A stretch of 64,000 nucleotides of DNA from JACMLD01 sp038229695 (GCA_038229695.1 JBBROE010000001.1:41204-105203), one strand, 5' to 3'; counted from the first letter of the stretch, positions 8,588 through 17,648 are shown. Made by a program: numbers and translations. The notes: generated by a model not told the origin, from the letters alone.

Positions 8588-8619
8588 CTGTTTGAACCCG
8601 GTGAGTCAAAAGGCACTGG

Positions 8620-10326
8620 TTATAACTTGCGGGCGAGAATAACCGTATTTTTAAAGCGCTGTGAGCTTCCCGTAGTATTAAATACTTCCGTCAGTAATAC
8701 ATATACCCCTGCCGGTAATTTTCCCTGCTGGTCATCCAGGCCATCCCACCGGAAGGCGCCGACTGCCCCGCAGAGTACATTGCGGGCGAGCAATCTTACC
8801 TGGTGCCCGGCAGCATTGTAGACGCTGACGTTCGCAACATTGCCAGGTGACGGAAAAAGGTAGCTTACCGTAAGAAAATCATTATAGCCGTCGTTGTCCG
8901 GCGAAAACACGCTGGGGGTAAGGGTGATGGCCGAAGTTATCCCGGGGTCTGCCGCGGCTTGTGAATTGCGGTAACCGGGTGTACCAAGCCCCGCCGTGGC
9001 TGCCGCAGAGTGCCAGTTGCCCGGGTCCTGGGTAGTTCCATTGTAATTTATGCGCTCAAGCGCCACCCCGGCCGTACTGCTGAGCAGTGCGAACTGCCAT
9101 TGCTCCGAATACCCAAGTTCATCGATGACGGCACCCTGGTCGGTCAGCAGCACAATATTTCCTTTGTCGTTAGGTATGGAAGGAAGGGACGGCAAAGTGA
9201 TAAAAGCTGCCGGATCTTTTGCGAGGTATTGTCTTTTAATCACCTGCTCATTGTCGCTGACCAGTAAGTAATCGCCTGGAAAAAGCAGGCGGCTTTCGCT
9301 ACCCAGTTGCTTCACTGAACCCAACACGCCGGCGGAGGAGCGGTTGGCAATAAACAGGCGGCTGATATCGATGAGGGAGTCGCTGCGGTTGTACAGTTCC
9401 ACGTAATCGGTGCCGTCCGGCAGCGGGTGGAATAACACTTCGTTAATTACGATATCCCGTTCCGCGGGCCGGCCGGCCAGCCCGGCTCGTGCAGTGTGGG
9501 CAGCCCCGACGCCATTGCCGCTGCAATCGCGTATGTTCTTCACTGTTACTGTATACACGTGGCGGCCCGCAAGCCGCGAACAGCGGAGCAGAACCCGGTC
9601 AAAAAAAGGGGCAAGCGGCTGAGCTGACTGTATTTTTACGACGGGATCGTCGATTGAATAGTCGCCGGGATTTGCTGCCGACGTGCTGTCGAGCGTTTCA
9701 TTAAAGCTGAGCAGGATGCTGCTGTCGGTGGCATAAGCCCGCAGCAATTCAGGCAGATCGCCATCAGGATGGCTGGCGGCCACAGCGTTTTTTTTTCCGG
9801 GAGTACCCCCTGCCGCGGCTGTGCTGGCCGTCCAGTTGTCCGGCCCCCCGCAGGGGTTGCCGGTGTCAATCATTTCCAGGGTCCAGCCACCCAGTTCTTT
9901 CACAGTGTTGCCATACCAGGCGGCAGTATAGGCGACGGCATGAATTGCGCGGCCTTCACGGGATTTCAATATCAGCTGGTCACCATCATTATTCAACGAA
10001 GGAAAGCTGGTTACTGCGACACAGCGGCCCCATGCCGAAAGCAGCGGTAAGGAGGATGTGGAGCAGAGCAGCACAAAGCTGTCGGGCTGCAGCAGAAAGC
10101 CGGTGCTGATGGATCCCTGCGATCCTGCATCAGCCAGCTTCCATCCGTTGAGATTAATAGCCGTAGCCGAAATGTTTTTCAGTTCAACAAATTCCGCGTT
10201 CGGAAGAGAACTGCCAGGAATAGGATGAGCCATGATTTCGTCGATGATCACATCGTGGTAACCCGCCTGCTGCGGAAAGGCCGGAACCACCAGGGAAAGC
10301 AAGCATAAAATAAGGAGAAACTTCAT
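8620..10326 (-). CDS. Secreted lamin-tail-domain protein with FlgD-like C-terminus
   Basis: A 568-residue exported protein of unknown biological role. A signal peptide (residues 1-18, ending in AFPQ) is followed by a lamin tail domain (about 22-140: VIIDEIMAHPIP, AEFVELKNIS, INLNGWKLAD). A central beta-sandwich (Ig-like, residues 180-285) comes next, then a second lamin tail domain (about 290-410: DIVINEVLFHPLPDGTDYVE). The C-terminus (VFSPDNDGYNDFLTVSY... then LPAGVYVLLTE) has the FlgD-Ig/gliding-motility form used as a T9SS-type sorting or anchoring module. Paired LTDs of this kind are common in secreted Bacteroidota proteins, sometimes fused to nucleases, but no enzyme domain is present here. 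It converges with the M13 gene. Confidence 0.8.
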   Translation of the reverse strand: MKFLLILCLLSLVVPAFPQQAGYHDVIIDEIMAHPIPGSSLPNAEFVELKNISATAINLNGWKLADAGSQGSISTGFLLQPDSFVLLCSTSSLPLLSAWGRCVAVTSFPSLNNDGDQLILKSREGRAIHAVAYTAAWYGNTVKELGGWTLEMIDTGNPCGGPDNWTASTAAAGGTPGKKNAVAASHPDGDLPELLRAYATDSSILLSFNETLDSTSAANPGDYSIDDPVVKIQSAQPLAPFFDRVLLRCSRLAGRHVYTVTVKNIRDCSGNGVGAAHTARAGLAGRPAERDIVINEVLFHPLPDGTDYVELYNRSDSLIDISRLFIANRSSAGVLGSVKQLGSESRLLFPGDYLLVSDNEQVIKRQYLAKDPAAFITLPSLPSIPNDKGNIVLLTDQGAVIDELGYSEQWQFALLSSTAGVALERINYNGTTQDPGNWHSAAATAGLGTPGYRNSQAAADPGITSAITLTPSVFSPDNDGYNDFLTVSYLFPSPGNVANVSVYNAAGHQVRLLARNVLCGAVGAFRWDGLDDQQGKLPAGVYVLLTEVFNTTGSSQRFKNTVILARKL

Positions 10327-10402
10327 GCGAAAATGTTCCCTCTAAGATAGCCTGCGTGGGCGGCTGGAGCGCCAAACCTGTGGCTGTTTTAAAACAGTTT
10401 TT

Positions 10403-10434
10403 TTTGGTTTAATAACAGACCTGGCTTATTTTTG
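10403..10434 (+). promoter_or_regulatory. Promoter of the asd leader transcript
   Basis: TTTG at 10403-10406 and TATTTTTG at 10427-10434, with a 20-base spacer. This is a full match to the Bacteroidota -33/-7 consensus. The predicted start is near 10441, which would make the leader ORF at 10441 leaderless or almost so. Confidence 0.6.
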
Positions 10435-10440
10435 GCCCTA

Positions 10441-10503
10441 GTGAAAAAAGCAGTTAAGCATACAAAGCGCATAAAGAAGCATTCCGGTCCGGAAGGTTTT
10501 TGA
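10441..10503 (+). CDS. Candidate lysine-rich leader peptide upstream of asd
   Basis: A 20-codon ORF from GTG: VKKAVKHTKRIKKHSGPEGF, stop TGA at 10501-10503. Six of 20 codons are Lys (10444, 10447, 10456, 10465, 10474, 10477). Its last codons run through the first arm pair of an RNA structure whose second arm can pair with the attenuator stem downstream. Asd makes the precursor of lysine (and threonine and methionine), so Lys codons are the expected sensor. The GTG start, absence of a visible ribosome-binding site and small size mean translation is inferred. Confidence 0.45.
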   Translation: MKKAVKHTKRIKKHSGPEGF

Positions 10504-10557
10504 GTGTTTTGTGTGTACAAGATATTCGGGCCTTCCAGCAGTGGAAGGCTTTTTTTT
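10482..10557 (+). promoter_or_regulatory. Candidate transcription attenuator of asd
   Basis: Four arms are visible. Arm 1, TTCCG (10482-10486), pairs with CGGAA (10490-10494). GGAAGG (10491-10496) can instead pair with CCTTCC (10531-10536), the antiterminator. GCCTTCCA (10530-10537) pairs with TGGAAGGC (10542-10549) across a GCAG loop, followed by eight T residues (10550-10557), a good intrinsic terminator. The alternatives are mutually exclusive, as in trp/his-type attenuators. The terminator sits 61 bases before the asd ATG, on the same strand. Confidence 0.6.
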
Positions 10558-10618
10558 GACAGTTCGTATACCAAATCAACCCATACCATAACCCGGAAAG
10601 GTTATACAAACAACAGTT

Positions 10619-11617
10619 ATGAAACAATTAAAAGTTGCCGTGGTGGGTGCCACCGGGCTGGTAGGCACGAAAATGTTACAGGTACTGGCCGAGCGCAATT
10701 TTCCTGTGGGGGAACTGATTCCTGTGGCTTCCCCCAAATCCGTAGGAAAGGAAGTGGAATACAAGGGGAAGCAATATATGATCAGGAGCATGGAAGATGC
10801 CATTGCCGCGAAGCCGGACGTAGCCATCTTTTCCGCCGGGGGGAGTACCTCGCTGGAATGGGCGCCGAAGTTCGCGGCAGCCGGCATTACCGTGATTGAT
10901 AACTCTTCTGCCTGGCGCATGGATCCAGGAAAGCCGTTGATTGTACCTGAGATCAATGCCGACCTATTGACTGCGGCCGATAAAATAATCGCGAATCCCA
11001 ACTGCTCAACCATCCAGATGGTGGTGGCACTGAACCCGCTCCACAAAAAATACAATATTGAACGGGTGGTCGTGTCCACTTACCAGAGCGTTACGGGCAC
11101 TGGGGTAAAAGCGGTTACCCAGCTGATGAATGAACGCAGGGGTGAAACCGGGGAGATGGCCTACAAATACCAGATCGACCTGAATGTGATTCCGCAAATT
11201 GACGTCTTCACCCCTAATGGGTATACCAAGGAAGAAATGAAGATGGTGAACGAGACTAAAAAGATTATGCGCGATAACAGCATCCGGGTTACGGCCACCA
11301 CGGTGCGGATACCGGTGATGGGTGGTCACAGCGAATCGGTAAATGTATCTTTTACCCGCGATTTTGATTTGGAGGAAGTGAAAGAACTACTGCGCAACTC
11401 CCCGGGCGTGGTTGTTGTGGATGACCCGGAGAAACAACTCTATCCCATGCCCATGGATGCCCATGAAAAGGACGAGGTTTTTGTAGGCCGTATCCGTCGG
11501 GATGAAACACAGGCCAACACCATGAATCTCTGGATTGTGAGTGATAACCTGCGAAAGGGAGCGGCCACCAATGCCATCCAGATTGCTGAATACCTCAATG
11601 GTAAAGATCTGTTTTAA
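10619..11617 (+). CDS. asd: Aspartate-semialdehyde dehydrogenase
   Basis: A 332-residue cytosolic enzyme that reduces aspartyl phosphate to aspartate semialdehyde with NADPH, the branch point to lysine/DAP, threonine and methionine. The Rossmann loop VVGATGLVGTKML starts at residue 8. The catalytic Cys129 lies in NPNCSTIQM. TYQSVTGTG and the His-containing segment VPVMGGHSES-like (RIPVMGGHSESV) follow, completing the active site. The length is typical of the Gram-positive/Bacteroidota class. The leader carries a probable lysine-sensing attenuator. It ends 60 bases from the convergent efflux operon. Confidence 0.95.
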   Translation: MKQLKVAVVGATGLVGTKMLQVLAERNFPVGELIPVASPKSVGKEVEYKGKQYMIRSMEDAIAAKPDVAIFSAGGSTSLEWAPKFAAAGITVIDNSSAWRMDPGKPLIVPEINADLLTAADKIIANPNCSTIQMVVALNPLHKKYNIERVVVSTYQSVTGTGVKAVTQLMNERRGETGEMAYKYQIDLNVIPQIDVFTPNGYTKEEMKMVNETKKIMRDNSIRVTATTVRIPVMGGHSESVNVSFTRDFDLEEVKELLRNSPGVVVVDDPEKQLYPMPMDAHEKDEVFVGRIRRDETQANTMNLWIVSDNLRKGAATNAIQIAEYLNGKDLF

Positions 11618-11651
11618 CGCGGGAAAACCGAGCCTGTCCATACCCATTCAG

Positions 11652-11671
11652 CCCCGGTTTGTTAGCCGGGG
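11652..11671. terminator. Candidate bidirectional terminator between asd and the efflux operon
   Basis: CCCCGG (11652-11657) and CCGGGG (11666-11671) form a 6-bp G+C stem with an 8-base loop in the 60-bp gap between convergent genes. The T-tracts are weak on both strands, so its strength is uncertain. Confidence 0.45.
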
Positions 11672-11677
11672 TATTAG

Positions 11678-12820
11678 TCATTTTTGCAGGGTGACAGCTG
11701 GAAGTACGCTGCCATTGCGTTGTTCTTCCGAAGCGCTGGTAAGCAGGGTGTCTTGCTGTGCCAGCGGTCCGAATATTTCTGTTTTGCTACCTTCTGTCCT
11801 GCCGGTGGTAACGGCCGTCCACTGTGCTTTCCGGTTGCTCACTTTAATCACGAAGATGCCTTCCGTCGTATTGATAATAGCTGATTTAGGCACAACAAAA
11901 CTGCTGTCTGTCCCTCTTGCCGGTATCGATACTTCCGCGATCATACCGGGTAGCAGCTTCCTGTCTTTATTCAGGATATCCATCTCTACACGCTCAGAAC
12001 GAAGCCGGCTGTCCAGCGATCCGGCAGACCTGCTTACCGTGGCGGAAAAAGTTTCATTGGGCAGCCCTTTAATGGTAAATGTGACCTGGGAATGGTCATG
12101 TACATATTTGGTCAGCGATTCCGGGATCAGTACAGTAAGCCTCAGTTTCTGCTGGTCCTGTAAAACGAACAGTGGCTGATCAGATCCTTTGCCGGCCGGC
12201 CCTGCGATGGCACCGGGGTTTACATTTCTTGCGCTGATAACGCCGGCAAACGGCGCACGGATGGTGAGGTAATTCTGCGTATGGCCTGTTTCCTGGAAAG
12301 CCGATTTAGACGATTGCAGCTGCGCCGAATCCGCATTCTTGCGTGCCATGGCCTGGTCCAGATCATTAGGTGAGATGGTGCCGGGTGTCTTGCTGGTTTC
12401 ATACAGCCGGTCATAATTCGATTTACTCGCTTGATAAATCGCCGCCTGGGCCTGCAGGCGGCTGGCTGCCCCGGACAACTGTGATCCCATTTCCGGTGCT
12501 TCCATGACAGCCAGTACCTGGCCGGCTTTAACGGCTGTGCCCACGTCGGCATACAGGGTTTTTATGAAGCCGTTCACCTTGGCGTAGATTTCCACCTGCT
12601 GGTAGGGAATCAGTTCCCCCGGCATGGTCACCGCGGAATTCAACCGGTCTTTCGACAACAGGAAGACGGTTACGTAACTGGCGGAATCTTTTTTTGCCTC
12701 CGTTCCGCCGCCCCCCTCATTTGTTCCATTATTGCCGCAGCTACTCCACAACACGGCACAGCAGGCAGCGGTTAACCAATAACGTGATATCTTCGTTTTA
12801 TTTATGGTGGTGCGCTTCAT
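11678..12820 (-). CDS. Efflux RND transporter periplasmic adaptor (MFP/HlyD-like lipoprotein)
   Basis: A 380-residue membrane fusion protein that bridges an inner-membrane RND pump to a TolC channel. It starts at ATG 12820 with a signal peptide ending at the Cys of WSSCGNN (lipoprotein). The lipoyl half-motifs are GELIPYQQVEIYAKVNGFI and TIRAPFAGVISARNVNPGA. Between them is a helical hairpin (residues 115-200, Ala/Gln-rich). The beta-barrel and membrane-proximal domains follow (LRLTVLIPES, RVEMDILNKDRKLLPGM). The start overlaps the end of the RND gene by 23 bases, so the two are translated from one message. It is the last gene of the tolC-RND-adaptor operon. Confidence 0.92.
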   Translation of the reverse strand: MKRTTINKTKISRYWLTAACCAVLWSSCGNNGTNEGGGGTEAKKDSASYVTVFLLSKDRLNSAVTMPGELIPYQQVEIYAKVNGFIKTLYADVGTAVKAGQVLAVMEAPEMGSQLSGAASRLQAQAAIYQASKSNYDRLYETSKTPGTISPNDLDQAMARKNADSAQLQSSKSAFQETGHTQNYLTIRAPFAGVISARNVNPGAIAGPAGKGSDQPLFVLQDQQKLRLTVLIPESLTKYVHDHSQVTFTIKGLPNETFSATVSRSAGSLDSRLRSERVEMDILNKDRKLLPGMIAEVSIPARGTDSSFVVPKSAIINTTEGIFVIKVSNRKAQWTAVTTGRTEGSKTEIFGPLAQQDTLLTSASEEQRNGSVLPAVTLQK

Positions 12821-15800
12821 ATAACGAGGGAATATAAAATTTACTTTGTTTGTCTTCGGGATCAAGCGATACGGAATCGGTATTTGTTTTACCCTGCACC
12901 CACGAAAAAACCAGCGGAAGTACCAACAGGCTGGCAAAGGTGGACGCAATGAGTCCGCCGATGACAGCTCTTCCCAGTGGCGAAGCCTGGTCGCCGCCTT
13001 CTCCCATACCGAGCGCCATGGGTATCATACCGACCACCATCGCCACACTGGTCATCAGGATTGGGCGGATACGCAGTGCGGCCGATTCCCGGGCCGATTC
13101 CAGCGCATTGCCATTGTGCAGGCGAAGGTGTTCGGCGTTGGTGATCAGTAAAACTGAGTTGGCGATCGACACACCTACCGACATAATCATACCCATAAAA
13201 GACTGGAGGTTCAGGGTGGCCCCCGTCAGCAGCAACAGCACCAGAGAACCCAGCAGTACAGCGGGTACCGTGGAGAGCACTACCAGTGAAACTTTGAACG
13301 ACTGGAAATTGGCCGCCAGCATCAGAAAGATGACGATGATGGCTACGCCAAGTCCACTCTGCAGGCTGTCGAGCGTATCGGTTAGCACGGTGCTGAGTCC
13401 TTTCAGTTCAACTGTCAGGCCACGGGGAAGTTCACCAAGTGAGGCGATGGCTGTGCGGACATCATCCGCCGCCGTGCCCAAATCCTTCTTATACAGGTTA
13501 GCCGTAACCGATAGTTGCGGTATCGAACCGAAATTATCATTTTCGCCGAAGGTCGTGTCCAGCTGGAAGGTGGCGACATCGCTGAGCACCGGGCGAACGG
13601 AATTTTTCAGGAGCGGGATCTCACCCAGCGCATTGATGCTGGTCATTTTGTTCTCCGGCACCTCCACCTGTACATTGTACCCCAGACCTGCTTTTTCATC
13701 GATCCATACATTCTTATCGGTGAATCGCGACGAGGAAGTAGAGGCGGTCAGCGACCGCGTAATATCCCCGACATCCACCCCCAGCTGTGCTGCTTTGATG
13801 CGATCGATGTTGATGTCGATAGCAGGGTAGCTGATCGACTGCCCAATCTGGATATCGCGCAGGTAAGGAATTTGTTTGAGCCGTTCAATCATTTTATAAG
13901 CATACGCCACATTTTGTTTTTTGTTTTTGCTGCTTACTTTCACTTCTATCGGGGTGGGGGATCCCTGGCTGAGGATTTTATCGGTAAGTGCCATCGGCTC
14001 AAAGGACATGGCAAAATCAGGCATCTTCGCTTTCATATTCTTCCGGTAACGCTCCATCACTTCATCAAGGTTTTCCCGGTAGCTGTCTTTCAGCGCCACC
14101 TGCAACACGGCTTCGTGCGGCCCGCTCATAAACAGGTAGATGGGGCTGCTCGAAAACTGACCGGGGTGCTGGCCCACAAAAGCTGAAGTAATGGCGACAT
14201 GCTCTTTGCCCACCGTTTCATTCAGCACATCAATAGCCTGCAGCAGCTTTTGTTCGGTACGTTCAAGCCGGGTGCCATCTGGCGCATGAAACCTTACCTG
14301 GAACTGGCCGGAATTAACTTTCGGCAGCACGTCCCGGCCGATGTGCAGGAAGAGGATCAGTGCCACACCGGTTACCAGCAATACGTACAAGGAGGTAATG
14401 ATTTTTTTATGGGGAAGCAGCCGGTCGAGGAAACGGAGGTAACGGGTCCTGAACCGTTCAAACCGCGTGAGGGCGCCGCCCTTGCCATGCCCGCCTTCCA
14501 GCAGCGTTTTTTTCTGATCCCAGGTATCGCTTTCACCCGCCTCATCCACCACGTAGTTCCGGTATTCGCCGCTGTCTTTTCCCCTGGTATGTTTTCCCTT
14601 CATTATCCAGTTGGCCATTACAGGCACAAATGTTTGCGCCAGCAGGTAAGACACGATCATGGAAAAGGATATTGCCAGCGCGAGTGGTAAAAATAGTGAT
14701 CCCGTGATTCCGGTCATGGTAAAGGCCGGTGCAAACACAGCGAGGATACAAAAGAGAATGAGGAGTTTTGGAAAGGCAATCTCCTGGCAGGCATCCCAGA
14801 TCGCGAGCGCCTTCGGTTTGCCCATATCCAGGTGCTGGTGAATGTTCTCAATGGTAACTGTTGATTCATCGACCAGGATCCCAATGGCCAGGGAAAGGCC
14901 ACTCAGCGTCATGATATTGATGGTCTGGTTGAACAACGACAAAAACAGGACCCCGGCTATGATCGATGTGGGGATGGTAAGGATAACGATGAGGGCTCCG
15001 CGCAGATCACCCAGGAAGAGTAGTACCATCAGGCCCGTGAGCACGGCGCCGATAGCCCCTTCGCTCAGCAGGCTTTTTACCGAGTTGATCACATAAACCG
15101 ACTGATCAAATTCATACGAAAGTTCAACGTCGTCCGGCAACAGGCTCTGGAACCGCGGGATCGCTTTTTTCAGCTTATCCACCACGTCCATAGTGGAAGC
15201 GGTAGCGGATTTGGTAATAGGCATATAAACCGATCGTTTACCGTTCACCAGCGCATAGCTCACCGTAATGTCGGCGGCATCTTCCACCGTAGCCACATCC
15301 CGCAGGTAAACATTGCCTGCGCCGCCCTTGAACAACGGAATGTTTTCGAAGTCTTTCACTTCCCTGATGGTGGTGTTGGCCGGGGTCAGGTAATTGATAT
15401 CGCCAATCCGCACATTACCGGCAGGCGAGGTCTGGTTGTTAATATGAAGCGCCTCCACCACCTGGTCGACCGTCAGGTTATGCTGCCGCATGGCCTCCGG
15501 ATCTACTTTGATAACGATGCTCCGGATGTTGCCTCCGAACGGCGCTGAAGAAATCAGCCCGGGGATAGAGGTGAAAGAAGATCGGATATACACGTTGGCC
15601 ATGTCCATCAGCTGGTTGTTGCTGCGGGTCTTGCTGCTGAGGACCAGTTCACCGACCGGCAGGGTATTGGCATCGAAGCGGATGACAAAGGGAGGTTGTG
15701 ATCCCGGGGGGAAAATCGCCTGGGCACGATTGGCGAAAGCACTCACTTCGGCCGTCGCCTGGGCCATATTTACGTTTTCATAAAAGGTCAGCTTCAAGAG

Positions 15801-16067
15801 GCTCAGGCCCTGTATGTTTTTTGTTTCGATGCTTTTAACGCCGTTGACATACAGCAGGATGTTCACATACTGCTTTCCAAAAAACGATTCCATCTGGTTG
15901 GGAGAATAGCCGCCAAAGGGATGAGACAGGTAAATCACCGGCAGGTTCATCGCCGGGAAAATATCAATTTTGATATGCTGGATGGCCTTGATACCAAAGA
16001 AAAATAAGCCTGCAACCAGCACCATGATGGTGATGGGTTTCCTGAGTGCTGTCCTGATTAAATTCAT
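12798..16067 (-). CDS. RND efflux transporter, permease subunit (AcrB/CusA superfamily)
   Basis: A 1,089-residue proton-driven inner-membrane pump with two 6-helix repeats and large periplasmic porter loops. The N-terminus NLIRTALRKPITIMVLVAG starts TM1. TM4 contains LAIGILVDESTVTIENIH: Asp is present at LVDES, the usual proton-relay position, though the typical double Asp is D-E here. The second repeat has ANFQSFKVSLVVLSTVPAVLLG and a GMI(M)SVGVSIANSVLLI segment in which the usual Asp/Asn pattern is SxAN. The family could be HAE1 (drugs) or a heavy-metal type; CusA Met clusters are not evident, so multidrug or solute efflux is more likely. A cytoplasmic loop of about 60 residues after TM6 (residues 500-560) is rather long. 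It starts 6 bases after tolC. Confidence 0.93.
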   Translation of the reverse strand: MNLIRTALRKPITIMVLVAGLFFFGIKAIQHIKIDIFPAMNLPVIYLSHPFGGYSPNQMESFFGKQYVNILLYVNGVKSIETKNIQGLSLLKLTFYENVNMAQATAEVSAFANRAQAIFPPGSQPPFVIRFDANTLPVGELVLSSKTRSNNQLMDMANVYIRSSFTSIPGLISSAPFGGNIRSIVIKVDPEAMRQHNLTVDQVVEALHINNQTSPAGNVRIGDINYLTPANTTIREVKDFENIPLFKGGAGNVYLRDVATVEDAADITVSYALVNGKRSVYMPITKSATASTMDVVDKLKKAIPRFQSLLPDDVELSYEFDQSVYVINSVKSLLSEGAIGAVLTGLMVLLFLGDLRGALIVILTIPTSIIAGVLFLSLFNQTINIMTLSGLSLAIGILVDESTVTIENIHQHLDMGKPKALAIWDACQEIAFPKLLILFCILAVFAPAFTMTGITGSLFLPLALAISFSMIVSYLLAQTFVPVMANWIMKGKHTRGKDSGEYRNYVVDEAGESDTWDQKKTLLEGGHGKGGALTRFERFRTRYLRFLDRLLPHKKIITSLYVLLVTGVALILFLHIGRDVLPKVNSGQFQVRFHAPDGTRLERTEQKLLQAIDVLNETVGKEHVAITSAFVGQHPGQFSSSPIYLFMSGPHEAVLQVALKDSYRENLDEVMERYRKNMKAKMPDFAMSFEPMALTDKILSQGSPTPIEVKVSSKNKKQNVAYAYKMIERLKQIPYLRDIQIGQSISYPAIDINIDRIKAAQLGVDVGDITRSLTASTSSSRFTDKNVWIDEKAGLGYNVQVEVPENKMTSINALGEIPLLKNSVRPVLSDVATFQLDTTFGENDNFGSIPQLSVTANLYKKDLGTAADDVRTAIASLGELPRGLTVELKGLSTVLTDTLDSLQSGLGVAIIVIFLMLAANFQSFKVSLVVLSTVPAVLLGSLVLLLLTGATLNLQSFMGMIMSVGVSIANSVLLITNAEHLRLHNGNALESARESAALRIRPILMTSVAMVVGMIPMALGMGEGGDQASPLGRAVIGGLIASTFASLLVLPLVFSWVQGKTNTDSVSLDPEDKQSKFYIPSLYEAHHHK

Positions 16068-16073
16068 AGCCGG

Positions 16074-17477
16074 CTATTGCACCTGTTTAATAAATAAATC
16101 AAAATCTCCCGACGCGGCCGCTTTGAGCAATAACGCCTGCCAGCTGTTGATATAGGCTACGCTGATATCCGTTTGTGCCCTGTTCAGTGTGAACAAAGCC
16201 TGCTGCACATCCACGATATTACCCAGCCCGTTTTTATACAGCACGGTCTTCTGCAGGTAGGCATCGGTTGCCGCTTTAAGCTGCAACGGCGCTTCCTGTA
16301 CGCTTTTTAAACTATTCTCAATTTGCTGGTCGGCCAGGTAAAGCTGGTCCCGGAGACGGGCCACTTCCAGGTCGTATTCGTCTCTGTAGGCTGCCGACAG
16401 AAATTCCTGTGCCCTTACCTGTTGCCGGATCTTAGTGGGTCCCATCAGGTTCCAGGTGATCCCGATGCCGAGGAGGTAGTTGTAGCGCTCCGGTTTTATG
16501 CCATCCAGGTAAGACTTGGTATAGTTATCGGCCAGCGCAGGGGTATAATTGTAACTGAACCCCGAGCCGCGTCCCTGCAAAGTTCCGAATGCGCTGAGAC
16601 CGGGGTTGACACTGGTCCGTATATTTTTCTCCAGCGCCTGGCTCTGTGCGACCCGCTGTGCATAATATTTAACCTGGGGGTTATCTGCCGGCGTAAAAGC
16701 GGTCTGGTAATTCACCGGCGGATGGATGAAAAAACTGCTGTCGAGCGACTGCACCGATGCGGGATCCGCCACCAGCAGCTGCAGCAGGTCATTCCTCAGG
16801 CGCTGCTCATTTGCGGTAGCCTGCAACAGGGCAAGCTGGGCCCCCGATACTTCGGCGTTGGCTATAGAAGAATCGACACCGGCTATCAGGCCGGTTTTCG
16901 CCCTGGCTAACACGGATTGCTGCACATAGCCCGCCCGGTCCAGGTTGGCCTTTGCGTTTTCGATGAACCGGCGCGCGACCAGCAAATTGAGGTAGGCGCC
17001 CGCGATGCGAACACTGGTAACAAACTGCTCCTGGCGATAATTGGCAGAATCGGTGCTGAGTTGGGCAAGCGCTGCACCCGTGCGCGCCCGCAGCCGGCCA
17101 AATGAAATAAATTCCCAGTTTATGTTGAGGAGGTACACCGAACCAAACGCAGCATTCCAGCTTTGCGCGGAATACACGGGGCCCGATGCGGAAATGGTAC
17201 CGGTAACCGGTGCGGAAACTCCGAACTGGCCGTTGACGGTACCATAGGCTTCCTGCAGGGCACCAATGATATCTGGCAGGTACTGGTTACGGACCTGCTG
17301 TACCTGGGCGGCAGATGATTTAATATAATTGGCGCGGGCCCGGATAGTCTGGTAGCCCGACAAACCCTGCTGCACGGCATCCGACAGCCGCAGCCAAGGT
17401 CGTACCTCCTGGGCATGTAACGGGCAGACCGTTTGGAACATCGCACACAGCAATAGCCCGGTTAGCCCCTTTAACAT
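16074..17477 (-). CDS. TolC family outer membrane efflux protein
   Basis: A 467-residue outer-membrane channel of the TolC/OEP family, first gene of the efflux operon. The signal peptide is MLKGLTGLLLCAMFQTVCPLHAQ, cleaved after HA. Two repeats of long coiled helices follow (residues 45-230 and 250-465), rich in Ala, Gln and Asn with the typical NxxLLQLLV and LNRAQTDISVAYINSWQAL patterns. The ATG at 17477 places the signal peptide correctly; an in-frame ATG at 17519 would add 14 residues before it. A -7 box lies at 17583-17590. An AraC-type regulator is divergent. Confidence 0.9.
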   Translation of the reverse strand: MLKGLTGLLLCAMFQTVCPLHAQEVRPWLRLSDAVQQGLSGYQTIRARANYIKSSAAQVQQVRNQYLPDIIGALQEAYGTVNGQFGVSAPVTGTISASGPVYSAQSWNAAFGSVYLLNINWEFISFGRLRARTGAALAQLSTDSANYRQEQFVTSVRIAGAYLNLLVARRFIENAKANLDRAGYVQQSVLARAKTGLIAGVDSSIANAEVSGAQLALLQATANEQRLRNDLLQLLVADPASVQSLDSSFFIHPPVNYQTAFTPADNPQVKYYAQRVAQSQALEKNIRTSVNPGLSAFGTLQGRGSGFSYNYTPALADNYTKSYLDGIKPERYNYLLGIGITWNLMGPTKIRQQVRAQEFLSAAYRDEYDLEVARLRDQLYLADQQIENSLKSVQEAPLQLKAATDAYLQKTVLYKNGLGNIVDVQQALFTLNRAQTDISVAYINSWQALLLKAAASGDFDLFIKQVQ

Positions 17478-17582
17478 ACAACGGGATGAGAGTAAAAGCC
17501 GACCAGAACTTACCAGCATGTTGTAGATTTTTATCCTTCCTGACAGACCCGGTTATCGTAAATACAGCAAGCGAAAGCCATG

Positions 17583-17590
17583 CAAATGTA
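17583..17590 (-). promoter_or_regulatory. -7 promoter box of the efflux operon
   Basis: Minus-strand TACATTTG, a perfect TAnnTTTG match, about 100 bases upstream of the chosen tolC ATG, in the region shared with the AraC-type gene. CAAA at 17607-17610 (TTTG on the minus strand) is only 16 bases away, closer than usual for a -33, so the promoter may need activation. Confidence 0.45.
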
Positions 17591-17648
17591 TCTGAACATT
17601 CCATGGCAAATATTGTAGATTCCGTCTATTAACTTGTAATTTCCGGCT

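Noticed and set aside
10389..10589. Minus-strand frame of 66 codons
   Set aside because: It is antisense to the asd promoter, leader and attenuator, which are better explained as regulation.
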